The notes under the pieces: generated by a model
Told to the model about the DNA's origin: nothing
The model's database searches: none
The model's input: only the letters and a program-made list of their open reading frames with translations
Program-made: the position numbers and the translations under genes
Assembly (NCBI RefSeq): GCF_013141715.1
Contig: NZ_WHOA01000099.1
Coordinates: 1 to 64,000, forward strand
Reading direction: 5' to 3'
Origin: Paenibacillus phytorum
GTDB lineage: Bacteria > Bacillota > Bacilli > Paenibacillales > NBRC-103111
Length of the DNA stretch: 64,000 nt
Shown here: piece after piece, positions 33,674 through 43,256 of the stretch
Layout: each line of letters begins with the position of its first letter
How positions within the stretch are numbered: the stretch's first letter is position 1

Positions 33674-35254
33674 ATGAAGGAAATTCAAACAGACCTCGTT
33701 ATTGTCGGCGGAGGAACGGGCGGATGTGCCGCTGCGTTGGCCGCCTGCAAAATGGGATACAAGGTTGTCATGACTGAGGAGACCATGTGGATCGGAGGAC
33801 AGCTAACTAGCCAGGCTGTGCCTCCCGATGAGCATCCGTGGATCGAGCAGTTCGGCTGCACGCGTAGCTATCGGCAGTTCCGCGATCAGGTCCGCGCCTT
33901 CTACAAGGACGGGTTCCCACTCACCGAAGCCGCGCGATCGAATCCCGTGTTCAACCCCGGCAACGGGTACGTGAGCAGGCTGTGCCATGAGCCACGGGCT
34001 GCCTTGTCGGTATTGGAGCGTATGCTGTCCCCCTATATACACAGCGGACGGCTGATGCTACTTAGTCAGCGCCGGGCTATTGGAGCAGAGACGGACGGAG
34101 ACCGCGTAACAACAGTAGAGGTCGTGCATTCACTGTCGGGCGAAGTGACTGTGCTTCATGCGACTTATTTTCTCGACGCCACGGAATGCGGAGACCTGCT
34201 GCCGATGACAGGTACGGAGTACGTGACCGGCTCGGAGTCCAGAAGCGAGACCGACGAGCCGCACGCATTGGCGGGAGCGGCCGATCCGCTGGATATGCAG
34301 GCGATTACGCATTGCTTTGCGGTCGACTATCTGGAAGGCGAAGATCATACGATCGACAAGCCTGAGCAGTATGCTTTCTGGAACAGCTACAGGGCAGATT
34401 TCTGGCCGGACAAGCAACTCAGCTGGACTGTGCCCCATTACATTACGCATGAACCGACCGTTTATCATTTGTTTCCGTCGGAAGGTCCGGACAATCGTTG
34501 GCTTTACAGGCGCATTCTGGACCGCAGTAATTTTACTCCTGGCTTCCTCGCCAGCGATATTACACTCGTCAATTGGCCACAGAATGACTACTGGCTAGGT
34601 CCCATATTCGAGGTCAGTGAGGAAGAACGACTGCGCCATCTGGAAGGAGCCAAGCAGCTCAGCCTCTCTTTGCTATATTGGATGCAGACCGAAGCCCCGC
34701 GCGCAGACGGCAAAATGGGCTTGCCAGGACTTCGTTTGCGAGGAGACGTAACAGGAACTGAGGACGGCTTGGCGATGGCTCCTTATATCCGTGAGTCGCG
34801 TAGAATTCGCGCCCAGTTCACTGTACTGGAGCAGCATATCGGCGTAGAGGCGAGGCAGTCGGCGGGCTTCAACAGTGCAGAGACATTCGTCGATTCCGTA
34901 GGCATCGGCTGCTATCGGCTGGATCTTCACCCGAGCACAGGCAATCGCAATTATATCGACATTGCCTCCTATCCTTTCCAGATCCCTCTGGGCAGCCTTA
35001 TTCCGATCCGCATGAAGAATCTGCTGCCCGCCTGCAAAAATATCGGCGTCACCCACATCACCAACGGCTCCTACCGCCTGCATCCTGTGGAATGGAATAT
35101 CGGTGAAGCGGCGGGATACCTGTCCGCATACTGCATGACCCGTGGCGTTCAACCGGTGGAGGTGTGGAGCAACAAAGATCAGCTTGAGGAATTCCAGCGC
35201 TTGCTAACGCGAGAGGGCATTGAGCTGAAATGGCCGCATATACACGAGGTATGA
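33674..35254 (+). CDS. FAD-dependent oxidoreductase
   Basis: A 526-aa protein with an N-terminal Rossmann nucleotide-binding motif ([16 protein letters not shown], about 9-24), then [10 protein letters not shown], the layout of the FAD_oxidored family often found in sugar-utilisation loci. Further conserved pieces are [11 protein letters not shown] and [12 protein letters not shown] near the C-terminus. The substrate is unknown; family members are thought to oxidise sugars or related compounds. It has no signal peptide. It is divergent from the sugar transport operon and followed by a terminator, so it is a single transcription unit. Confidence 0.88.
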   Translation: MKEIQTDLVIVGGGTGGCAAALAACKMGYKVVMTEETMWIGGQLTSQAVPPDEHPWIEQFGCTRSYRQFRDQVRAFYKDGFPLTEAARSNPVFNPGNGYVSRLCHEPRAALSVLERMLSPYIHSGRLMLLSQRRAIGAETDGDRVTTVEVVHSLSGEVTVLHATYFLDATECGDLLPMTGTEYVTGSESRSETDEPHALAGAADPLDMQAITHCFAVDYLEGEDHTIDKPEQYAFWNSYRADFWPDKQLSWTVPHYITHEPTVYHLFPSEGPDNRWLYRRILDRSNFTPGFLASDITLVNWPQNDYWLGPIFEVSEEERLRHLEGAKQLSLSLLYWMQTEAPRADGKMGLPGLRLRGDVTGTEDGLAMAPYIRESRRIRAQFTVLEQHIGVEARQSAGFNSAETFVDSVGIGCYRLDLHPSTGNRNYIDIASYPFQIPLGSLIPIRMKNLLPACKNIGVTHITNGSYRLHPVEWNIGEAAGYLSAYCMTRGVQPVEVWSNKDQLEEFQRLLTREGIELKWPHIHEV

Positions 35255-35294
35255 GTGAGCTTGCATGCTCACAAGTCAGCTTAAGCTCGCAAAG

Positions 35295-35330
35295 GACCGT
35301 CCGGAATGTTACCGGACGGCCCTCTTTTTT
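35295..35330 (+). terminator. Rho-independent terminator
   Basis: An 8-bp GC-rich stem (CCGTCCGG / CCGGACGG) with a 7-base loop is followed by CCCTCTTTTTT on the plus strand, 40 bases after the oxidoreductase stop. Confidence 0.85.
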
Positions 35331-35347
35331 CATTCTTTAGAACACTT

Positions 35348-36958
35348 TCAATACGTTTCCTTAAAGAAGCTAACATCATCCACTCGAATCCACTGATTGG
35401 CTCCGGCATTGGAGTAGAACACAATCTTCGCCTGTCCGTTCGTGACGGGAACATGCTGAAGCTGGATCTGCTGCCACGTGGAGCTTGTGGTAATATTGCG
35501 AATGACTTCAGCACCACCGTAGTCCTTCACTGACATCTGGGCGGTCGTCTGCCCTCCGCTCGACTGCACCCAGGCCGTCAAGGTGTACAAGCCATTGGTC
35601 AGCCCCGTAACCGTCTGGTGTGTTGCCACTTCATAAGCAGCCGATTTGTTATGCGTCAGACGCCAGCTCCAGCTGTATCCGCTAGACTCCGTATAATCCG
35701 CATTGGCATGTGTACCGGAGGAGCCTCCCCAAGTGCTCCAGCTCTTGGGTGACTGGACCCCATCCATGTCTGCCTCGAAGCCGGGGTTGCGAAGCGCATT
35801 GACGCCGACACCGTTCAGCATCGCTTTGATGGCATCCAGACGCTCGGTGCCTTGGGCATGTGTAGGCACAAGCCAGCCTCCTTCGCAAACCTCATTCCAT
35901 GCAAAAGCCAATACCGTATTGGCTTCTACAGCAGTCGTATGATTGCGGGTGTAATCCATCCCCGCCTTAAAGTGCCCAGCGATCTCGCCAGGTGTCGGCT
36001 GCCTGTAGTAAGGGCCACCGCCACCACCCCAAGGTGGAGGGGTTGTCGTGCGGGGTGATTTATCCCAGCCTGTCGAGATATCCGGGACAAAAGGCTTGCC
36101 CGAATTGGCATAATCGTCCCAAGAGTCTGCCTGAGCTTGAGCAAGTGCAGAGAACGGCGATGGATTATTCATGTCCTGACTACCGTTAAGACCTGAATAG
36201 CCGTAGCGCCCAATCGCATCCAAGCCGTACTTATTCAACTGCGACACCGCAGTGTTTAATTGCCAATGCATCGCAACAATATAAGGATCACCCAAGCCGG
36301 CAGCCACAGTCTTTTGGCGCAGCAGATCGATATTCGTTTGGGTTGGTGTCCCCGATCCGTAATAACTCTCCATATCCGCTACATTGAAAATATAAACCAG
36401 TGGCCGATCACCCAACACCTTCACATAAGTCGGCTCCTCGAACCATTCCACCATCTGATCCACCCGCTGCGACCAGCTTTGCTGAGCATTGTATCTATGG
36501 ATAATCACCGAGAAATCCAGATCTTCCTTATAGTCGCTAGCCAAATATTTATGCAGCGCATACGCTTCCGCTACATTAGGACTCGTATCCGGTCCGCTGA
36601 CGAACGCCCAGTAATCAATGCCCGTATCATATGCATATTGAATTTGCTGATCGATCGTCGATTGGCTATTTTCATTGCCACTGACCTGGGTCGAAGAATC
36701 AATGCTGAGAAAATAAGGCACTCGATCATGATACTGCTGCGGACCTAACGAGTTAAGATCGGCGCAGGTGCTGTTGCTGAAGCAATCCCAACGGATGACA
36801 CCTAGCAAAGGACTGTTTGCAGCAACGGCAGGCGGTGACGAGAGGATAGCACCTAGTCCACACAGCAGCGTAAAGCCAGCAACCAAGGTAGTGAAGCCCG
36901 CCAACCTTTGCAACCAGCTCTTGCATCTCTTTTCCTTCTTGCCATGTTCCATTTTCAC
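35348..36958 (-). CDS. Secreted GH99-like / WbsX-type glycoside protein with C-terminal carbohydrate-binding domain
   Basis: A 536-aa exported protein starting at GTG, with GGAGG seven bases upstream. An N-terminal signal region (about 18-46) ends AVAA. The catalytic-type domain (about 50-395) carries DTGIDYWAFVSGPD, HRYNAQQSW and the hallmark AWNEVCEGGWLVPT near residue 370, akin to the NEW-x-EG motif of GH99-like and WbsX proteins. A C-terminal jelly-roll module (about 405-536; NPGFEADMDG, SWRLTHNKSAAYEV, WIRVDDVSFF) resembles CBM4/9-type carbohydrate binders. GH99 enzymes cut internal alpha-mannosidic bonds; activity here is inferred. It likely attacks an extracellular polysaccharide whose products are imported by the adjacent Lpl-type system. 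Confidence 0.8.
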   Translation of the reverse strand: MKMEHGKKEKRCKSWLQRLAGFTTLVAGFTLLCGLGAILSSPPAVAANSPLLGVIRWDCFSNSTCADLNSLGPQQYHDRVPYFLSIDSSTQVSGNENSQSTIDQQIQYAYDTGIDYWAFVSGPDTSPNVAEAYALHKYLASDYKEDLDFSVIIHRYNAQQSWSQRVDQMVEWFEEPTYVKVLGDRPLVYIFNVADMESYYGSGTPTQTNIDLLRQKTVAAGLGDPYIVAMHWQLNTAVSQLNKYGLDAIGRYGYSGLNGSQDMNNPSPFSALAQAQADSWDDYANSGKPFVPDISTGWDKSPRTTTPPPWGGGGGPYYRQPTPGEIAGHFKAGMDYTRNHTTAVEANTVLAFAWNEVCEGGWLVPTHAQGTERLDAIKAMLNGVGVNALRNPGFEADMDGVQSPKSWSTWGGSSGTHANADYTESSGYSWSWRLTHNKSAAYEVATHQTVTGLTNGLYTLTAWVQSSGGQTTAQMSVKDYGGAEVIRNITTSSTWQQIQLQHVPVTNGQAKIVFYSNAGANQWIRVDDVSFFKETY

Positions 36959-37100
36959 TATAAAACCTCCTTCAAATTAGAATGTGGCGCCAAGCCGACC
37001 CCTTCCTCACAGTCGTCAGCTTGGCACCCTGCATTTTTGATACGCTCCTAACGCGTTTCCCTGCACCTTCGCATACAATCCCCGTTTGTCTTGTAGTCGA

Positions 37101-40100
37101 TTATGGATTCATAAATTCGATATACACAAGCATTCGCTTTAGTAGCACGGCTGTCTCAGCTCTTGTCGTACTGGAATTCGGAGCAAGTCTTCCCTGCTCA
37201 TCTCCCTGCATAATTTTGGCGGCAACTACACTCGCCAATGCGGCCTGAGCCCAGCTCCCAACTTGCCCTGCATCATTAAACTTGCCAAGAACCATTCTCG
37301 TATCGGTCGGCAAAGCTAATCTTTTACCTGTAAAAGAGCTTACTCGTTCGAGCACAACGGCTATTTCCTCCCGAGTTATGTTCGCCAAAGGCCGGAACGT
37401 TCCATCCTCATACCCATTCATCAGCCCAGCTGCATGAACAGCACTGACTGCTTCTGTGAACCAGTTTTCCTCCGCATCCGCAAACGACCGCTCTTGCAAC
37501 GAACCTTCGCTTTCCAACGCAAGTGCTCTAGTTAACATAGCCGCCCATTCCGCCCTTGTGACAATTCCATCAGGATCGAAGGCTAGCTCTGACTTGCCTT
37601 TCACGATCAATTTGGCTGCCAAAGCTTCAACATCCTCGCGAGACCAGTGCTGCACCAGATCGGCAAAAGAAGGCTTTACCTGCAGCAGCGCATAGATACT
37701 GTTACCACGGCGTTTCAGCTCAATCGTCGTCTTCCCACCCGAAGAGGTGACAATCGTAGGCACCGGCGTATAGCTGCTAGTATCCGGATCGTAATAAACG
37801 CCGACCGTCGTCTTCGCATCCAACTGACCGTCAACATGCATAGAACGGCTCACATATCGCTCGAAGGATGCGACAACCAGCTGCTTACCGTCTTCGCTCT
37901 GCGCATTCAATTCATAATGAAGCGGCTCACCGATCAGTGCTGCTCCGATAGCGATAGCCCCATCGCGTATAGCAGCTACAGTAACAGCATCTGCTTTCGT
38001 GATCGATAGCGTCAGTGTAAAATTTTCCAGACTTTCCTGCAGCAACTTCCCTATCTTGTCGGTACGAACTGCCTGCAGCGGAAGCTTGTAAGAGCCGAAC
38101 GGAGTGACGAATTCGAGCTCCAAATCCGCTTTCCTAGTCGCCAGTTCTGTGAGCTGAGCGCCTGTTATGTCTAAGGAATAGGTAGAGCCCTTAGCATTAC
38201 CCGCTTCAATTAGGACTTTTCCACTTGCAATCTGCTGATCTGTAATCGTCACTATGCTGCCATCGTTGAGCGTAAGAGCCACACCTTTGGCAGCCGAATT
38301 ACCGGTCTTGACTTCAGGTTGTACCGCTCCGACCTGGCCAGGTCCCCCTCCCGTTTGGCTGTCTCCATCAACGGATTCGCTCCAATCTCCACCGCTGCTA
38401 TATGCAGATACGATTAACTCTGCGCTCGCTGTCCATGACTTGTATGTCGCCGAAATTACCGTAGTTCCTTCACTATAAGCACTAATCATTCCATTGGTAG
38501 TTGTGACTGCGACACGAGGATTTGCAATCAGAATGTCCGCTCCTGCGGTAACATCGATATTCGTACCTTTGTAAACGAGTTCTACAACCGTTTGCAGTCT
38601 ATCTCCTTCCGTCAGACTGTAGCGCGTCTTATTGAACCGAAGCCGTGGCTGTGCATAAACTCGTAGTTCCACAGAAGCCTCTAGCGTACCTGCATAAACG
38701 GCACGGATGACCGTGCTGCCTTCGCTTATTGCCGCAATCCCTCCTTTGACATCTACCGTCGCCACTGCCTCATCGTCGCTGTTCCATTGCAAAGGAACTG
38801 CGCTGATCGGATAGCCATTCTGATCGATAAGTTTTGCCGACCACCTGGCTGATTCTCCGGCTGTCAGCGTTTCCGAGGAAGGTTCGATGACAACTCCGCT
38901 TGGCCGTTTGTTGACCAGAAGCTCTCTCGCTTCGGCAGCCTTGGCTGCGTAGACTGGCGTTACCAAATCCTGAGCGAACACTTCGATCATATCGCTTCCC
39001 ATGCTCGCTGCCTTGCGAATCGCTTCGTAGAGATATTCCGGATTCGCCTTCTTGACCGAATATACGTCTATTAGCTGTCCCTGCAGCTTCATCCGGTCGG
39101 ACGCCTCCGCCCAAATTTCAATGCCTTCATTGCCTCGCTCGAACCAATCCTCGTAGGTAATATAGGCAATCTGCGAATTCAGACGGGGGCCGAGCTTATC
39201 GAACGCATAGTCCCTAAGCTCTCTTGGAATCTCGTTATTGCGCTGCTGGGTAATATAATTATTCAGCAATAGCGCAATCGATTTGTTCGGAAATGCTTGA
39301 TTATAAGCATCAATCATGCGCTTCCACGCACCAATCAGCTTATCCGGCGTATAGCCGATTCTGGTCACATCATGATCGTTTAACACCAGATTGGTTTCCA
39401 GACCGTTACTTAAGGAAGGTCCGGTTACCTGCACCGCTCCAATCGCCGCTTCATCGGCATAGCGAGCTGACAACGCCTTTATCATATTCTCCATAATGGA
39501 CAAATACACGGGATCCCACGGAACAGGAGCTGAAGCATCATAGCTTCCGGGATCAACCAGATCCGTGACCAGATTCCAGTTGAACTTGACTGCTCCTTTG
39601 GTGTATACCCATTCAGGAACCCATCTTCCAGGTAAAATAGCGATCTTAAGCGGTTTGCCATACTTCCTGCTCAGATAGATCATCTCATCGATGTAATCCC
39701 AATTGTAGACACCCTCGGTCGGTTCCAAGACAGACAGGCCGGAGTAATAAGTAATACCGTCCACATGCCCGGAAGCGATAGCTTGTTCAGCCGTACTGCT
39801 AGTCAAATCATTGTTGCGAACAATAACATGAATACCTTGTTCACCGTGATGGGCCGGAAACGGTTCCGGAGGATTCGTACCTGCTCCAGGCTCATCCGGT
39901 ACTTCCGGCAAACCTGACACAGAGAACGGCGATTGCTCAGTGCCATCACCGGTGAATTGCAAGCCGGATTTCAGATACATCGCCGGTCTTACTCCACGAG
40001 TTCCGGTTATCGCATTGCCATTGAGCGGAACCTTCAAATCAGCAGCTACATATCTGACCGCATTCGAATTCTGCGATACCGCATCACGGGTCCAATAAGG

Positions 40101-41759
40101 AGCCGCTATCCCCGAATTAGCCGGGTCATAGATTGAATTCGACTGTTCCAAAGCTTGGTCCGTCGCATATCCAGTTAACTTCTCAGGGAAGCGTTCTACG
40201 ACATATTCCTTCAGTTCCTTCAAAGAAAGCAGAAAGACGCTGTCCGTAGTAAGTCCATAACGTGCGGAATCATAATTAGCTAGCGCCGTGGATACGGAAG
40301 CGTCCAGAAACTGATGATCCCCTGCCCCGCCATTCTTCAAGCTATCATCTACGGCAGCCAGCATATGCCGATGGGTAACAGGTACGATCACAGAGCGTTC
40401 CGCTGCCGTCATATTTCCCTGCGACAGGAAGCCTTGTTCGCCAGCATAAGCATTGTAGCCATTCCATACGCGGAATGTTCTGGGTGATAACGCATTCCAC
40501 TGAACCTGTTGCTGATGACTGTTCAGCCAGTCTCGCATATTGCTTTCGCTCCAAAGATTGGAGCCATTTCCCTTACGCGACGTACCGCCTCGTCCTCCCG
40601 GATCGTCACCGGATGCATCGAACGGCTTAAGCGAAATAATGCGGTCGGCAAACAACAAAAATTCCTTGTTGCCATCGCCATTTACATCCTCAGCATGAAT
40701 AACCCGGTACTTCACAGGCTCATTCAAATAACTCCCGAACGATACATATTTGCCAATCATCGCATCTACCGGGTCTGCTTTTCTCGTCACAGAGAAGGGC
40801 GATTGCTTCGTGCCTTCACCAGTGAATTGCAAGCCGGATTTCAGATACATCGCCGGTCTTACTCCACGAGTACCCGTTATCGCATTGCCATTGAGCGGAG
40901 CCTTCAGATCGGCAGCAACATATCTGACCGCATACGAGTTCTGCGATACCGCATCACGGGTCCAATAAGGAGCCGCTACCCCCGAATTAGCAGGGTCATA
41001 GATTGAATTCGACTGTGTCAAAGCTTGGTCAGTCACATATCCAGTTAACTGCTCAGGGAAGCGGTCTACGACATACTCCTTCAGTTCCTTCAAAGAAAGC
41101 AGGAAGACACCGTCCGTAGTAAGTCCATAACGTGCGGAATCATAATTAGCTAGCGCCGTGGATACGGAAGCGTCCAGAAACTGATGATCCCCTGCACCGC
41201 CGCTCTTCAAGCTATCATCTACGGCAGCCAGCATATGCCGATGGGTAACCGGTACGATGAAGGAACGTTCCGCTTCCGTCATATTTCCCTGCGACAGGAA
41301 GCCTCCTTCGTCAGCATAAGCATTGTAGCCATTCCATACGCGGATTGATTCAGGTGATAACGCATTCCACTGAACCTGTGGCTGATCACTGTTCAGCCAG
41401 TCTCGCATATTGCTTTCGCTCCATAGATTGGAGCCGTTTCCTTTGCGCGATGTACCGCCTCGTCCACCAGGATCGTCACCGGATGCATCGAATGGCTTGA
41501 GCGAAATAATACGGTCGGCAAACAACAGGAATTCCTTTCTGCCATCGCCATTCACATCCTCCGCATGAATAATCCGGTAATTCACGGGCTCATTCAAATA
41601 ACCCCCGAGTGTTACATATTTGCCAATCATCGCATCTGCCGGACCAGCTTCCTCGGCGGCTGCACCTGTGGCAATTGAGCTGAAAGCGATTGCAAAAGTA
41701 AGTAAAAGAATCGCTGTGCGGACGAAAAGTCGCCTGTTTAATCGGTTCATGATGCCCAT
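37101..41759 (-). CDS. Large SLH-anchored surface protein with duplicated DUF6273-like modules
   Basis: A 1552-aa exported protein with signal peptide at about 1-35. Two nearly identical modules of about 290 aa follow (about 40-330 and 330-620), each with DAMIGKYV, GYLNEPV/SYLNEPV, HAEDVNGDG and WSESNMRDWLNS; these look like DUF6273 domains. A TIM-barrel-like glycosidase region lies at about 640-990 (HVIVRNNDLTSST, YNWDYIDEMIYLSRKYGKP, VQVTGPSLSNG). Two Big_2-type Ig domains follow near 990-1170. Then comes a beta-rich region. Three SLH repeats (about 1365-1552) tether it to wall polymer, with TRAEWAAMLTRAL, ITREEIAVVLERV and TRAETAVLLKRML. The ATG follows GGAGG. It probably displays polysaccharide-acting modules on the cell surface. 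Confidence 0.85.
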   Translation of the reverse strand: MGIMNRLNRRLFVRTAILLLTFAIAFSSIATGAAAEEAGPADAMIGKYVTLGGYLNEPVNYRIIHAEDVNGDGRKEFLLFADRIISLKPFDASGDDPGGRGGTSRKGNGSNLWSESNMRDWLNSDQPQVQWNALSPESIRVWNGYNAYADEGGFLSQGNMTEAERSFIVPVTHRHMLAAVDDSLKSGGAGDHQFLDASVSTALANYDSARYGLTTDGVFLLSLKELKEYVVDRFPEQLTGYVTDQALTQSNSIYDPANSGVAAPYWTRDAVSQNSYAVRYVAADLKAPLNGNAITGTRGVRPAMYLKSGLQFTGEGTKQSPFSVTRKADPVDAMIGKYVSFGSYLNEPVKYRVIHAEDVNGDGNKEFLLFADRIISLKPFDASGDDPGGRGGTSRKGNGSNLWSESNMRDWLNSHQQQVQWNALSPRTFRVWNGYNAYAGEQGFLSQGNMTAAERSVIVPVTHRHMLAAVDDSLKNGGAGDHQFLDASVSTALANYDSARYGLTTDSVFLLSLKELKEYVVERFPEKLTGYATDQALEQSNSIYDPANSGIAAPYWTRDAVSQNSNAVRYVAADLKVPLNGNAITGTRGVRPAMYLKSGLQFTGDGTEQSPFSVSGLPEVPDEPGAGTNPPEPFPAHHGEQGIHVIVRNNDLTSSTAEQAIASGHVDGITYYSGLSVLEPTEGVYNWDYIDEMIYLSRKYGKPLKIAILPGRWVPEWVYTKGAVKFNWNLVTDLVDPGSYDASAPVPWDPVYLSIMENMIKALSARYADEAAIGAVQVTGPSLSNGLETNLVLNDHDVTRIGYTPDKLIGAWKRMIDAYNQAFPNKSIALLLNNYITQQRNNEIPRELRDYAFDKLGPRLNSQIAYITYEDWFERGNEGIEIWAEASDRMKLQGQLIDVYSVKKANPEYLYEAIRKAASMGSDMIEVFAQDLVTPVYAAKAAEARELLVNKRPSGVVIEPSSETLTAGESARWSAKLIDQNGYPISAVPLQWNSDDEAVATVDVKGGIAAISEGSTVIRAVYAGTLEASVELRVYAQPRLRFNKTRYSLTEGDRLQTVVELVYKGTNIDVTAGADILIANPRVAVTTTNGMISAYSEGTTVISATYKSWTASAELIVSAYSSGGDWSESVDGDSQTGGGPGQVGAVQPEVKTGNSAAKGVALTLNDGSIVTITDQQIASGKVLIEAGNAKGSTYSLDITGAQLTELATRKADLELEFVTPFGSYKLPLQAVRTDKIGKLLQESLENFTLTLSITKADAVTVAAIRDGAIAIGAALIGEPLHYELNAQSEDGKQLVVASFERYVSRSMHVDGQLDAKTTVGVYYDPDTSSYTPVPTIVTSSGGKTTIELKRRGNSIYALLQVKPSFADLVQHWSREDVEALAAKLIVKGKSELAFDPDGIVTRAEWAAMLTRALALESEGSLQERSFADAEENWFTEAVSAVHAAGLMNGYEDGTFRPLANITREEIAVVLERVSSFTGKRLALPTDTRMVLGKFNDAGQVGSWAQAALASVVAAKIMQGDEQGRLAPNSSTTRAETAVLLKRMLVYIEFMNP
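39902..41642 (-). repeat. 870-bp in-frame tandem duplication
   Basis: Two adjacent copies of about 870 bp (290 codons), roughly 40772-41642 and 39902-40772, encode the DUF6273-like modules of the SLH protein. They differ by scattered substitutions, mostly silent or conservative, so the duplication is recent or kept alike by gene conversion. Confidence 0.85.
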
Positions 41760-42094
41760 ATTTTCCTCCTTGTGATAAGTTATCTGAAACTAATGTCAGT
41801 ATACGAGGAAAAAGATCGGCTTCCTATTACACTCGTATGACATATTCAGTCTCTTTGATGACCTATGGGCTCATCATGAACGCCGTATTCTGAAGCACAT
41901 ACAATAATCTGAGCGCCTCCTCCTGCTATGAAGACTAAAAGTGTAACCCGACAGGAGGTGTCCCCAAACAGAATCAACGCGGTGAAATATGCTAATGCCA
42001 TCATCTACAGCGTAATGGAAATAGTAGAAGAAAATGGTTTGAGCCCGCCATCGCAAATAAGAAGCCGGTCCTTTTGGACCGGCTGTTTAATCTA
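41760..42094. other. Intergenic region with terminator
   Basis: The gap upstream of the SLH protein holds its presumed promoter and, at 42064-42083, a terminator hairpin (GCCGGTCC, TTTT loop, GGACCGGC) serving the TelA-like gene. A plus-strand frame from 41928 runs into this hairpin and has no ribosome site. Confidence 0.6.
42064..42083 (-). terminator. Terminator of the membrane/VWA/TelA operon
   Basis: A perfect 8-bp stem with a 4-base loop; on the minus strand it is followed by TTCTTATTT. It lies 12 bases beyond the TelA-like stop. Confidence 0.8.
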
Positions 42095-43234
42095 TTATAT
42101 GGATAACTGGCTGCCCTTCTTCAGATGCAATATTTGCTTTTCGCCGATATCAGCCAAATTGCGGAACTCATTGATTGTTTCTCGCATTTTTGGCAGAGCC
42201 TCCTGTTTATAGGTACTAATCGAGTCCAGAGCAGAAATTACATCTGTAAATGCCTGTTTTAGAGTATCAACTGAAATGTTGGATTCAATCGATTTCTTAT
42301 GAATTTCGGCTCCTTGCTCTTTCAACATACGCGAAGTAGCAGTTATTATATTGCTAGTTACTTGGTTCAAGAGCTCAACTTTCTTCAAAGCGATATTTTG
42401 ATTGTATAGGGCGCTGGCAACCATTACAGATATCTTCAATGCGGAAATCGTTACGGTCTTTGAGCGATCGACAACACGCATCATCTGCCTATTGTTCCGT
42501 ATAACCAGTTCCATTGCCATAATGCCCTGTTGGTTTACAACTAACATCTCTTGCAAGTCCATAACCCTCTGTCTTAAGGGGAAAAGGATTTCCTCTATAA
42601 TAAACCGAATCTTTTCTGGATCTTCATTCCGAATCTTTGCCGCTTCGATTTGTAACTCGATGGATTCGTCCATTAGCGTTCCAAGCTGAATTTCCTTTCT
42701 AAGTTTCTTGGATAATTCACGCAAGGATTGTTGTTCGAACTCCAGTGTGGTGTTGTCATTCTTGAGCGTGGACTTTCCCTTATCTAAAGAAACGATGATA
42801 TCTGCAATGATGCCATCTGCCTTTTCATATTTAAGGAAGTAGCTCCGAATAGGGCTGAAGAACTTACCAAGGATGCCGATTTTGGCGAAATCAACGAGGC
42901 TTGGGTCCAAATCTTTTATTTGTGTGTGCAGGTCTGCTAATCCCTTGGCTACTTGCCCGCCATCTTCGCCAGCTTTTGAAAGATTACCGACCGACACTTG
43001 CAGTAACGCATTTTTAGAGGAAGACAATTTCATTGTATCTACACCGAATGTATCGATCGATTGTAGAATTTCCCTCCGCTTGTCGAGCGAATCAAGTTCC
43101 ATTGACATGATCGTAGCTACATTAGAGTCAGCAAGCTCTTTCAACTTGGCGATTTCCTCGGGGACCGGCTTAATCTCATGTTCGATCACTGCTTTAATTT
43201 CTTCAGGATTGGCTATTTCCAATGTGAATGACAT
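42095..43234 (-). CDS. TelA/KlaA-type toxic anion resistance family protein
   Basis: About 379 aa, largely alpha-helical, with the TelA layout: LDKRREILQSIDTFG near the start, LVDFAKIGILGKFFSPIRSYF, IIVSLDKGKSTLKNDNTTLE, LQEMLVVNQQGIMAMELVIRNN and, near the end, ITATSRMLKEQGAEIH. The ATG at 43234 has AAGGAGGG six bases upstream; the longer frame begins inside the preceding gene. TelA proteins are linked to tellurite and cell-envelope stress but have no proven chemistry. It is the third gene of an operon with a solute-binding/VWA fusion and a two-helix membrane protein. Confidence 0.85.
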   Translation of the reverse strand: MSFTLEIANPEEIKAVIEHEIKPVPEEIAKLKELADSNVATIMSMELDSLDKRREILQSIDTFGVDTMKLSSSKNALLQVSVGNLSKAGEDGGQVAKGLADLHTQIKDLDPSLVDFAKIGILGKFFSPIRSYFLKYEKADGIIADIIVSLDKGKSTLKNDNTTLEFEQQSLRELSKKLRKEIQLGTLMDESIELQIEAAKIRNEDPEKIRFIIEEILFPLRQRVMDLQEMLVVNQQGIMAMELVIRNNRQMMRVVDRSKTVTISALKISVMVASALYNQNIALKKVELLNQVTSNIITATSRMLKEQGAEIHKKSIESNISVDTLKQAFTDVISALDSISTYKQEALPKMRETINEFRNLADIGEKQILHLKKGSQLSI

Positions 43235-43256
43235 GTGAATCCCTCCTTGATTTGAA

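Noticed and set aside
41928..42212. Plus-strand ORF opposite the TelA terminator
   Set aside because: No ribosome binding site. It runs through the terminator hairpin and into the antisense of the TelA-like gene; only a short first part looks protein-like.
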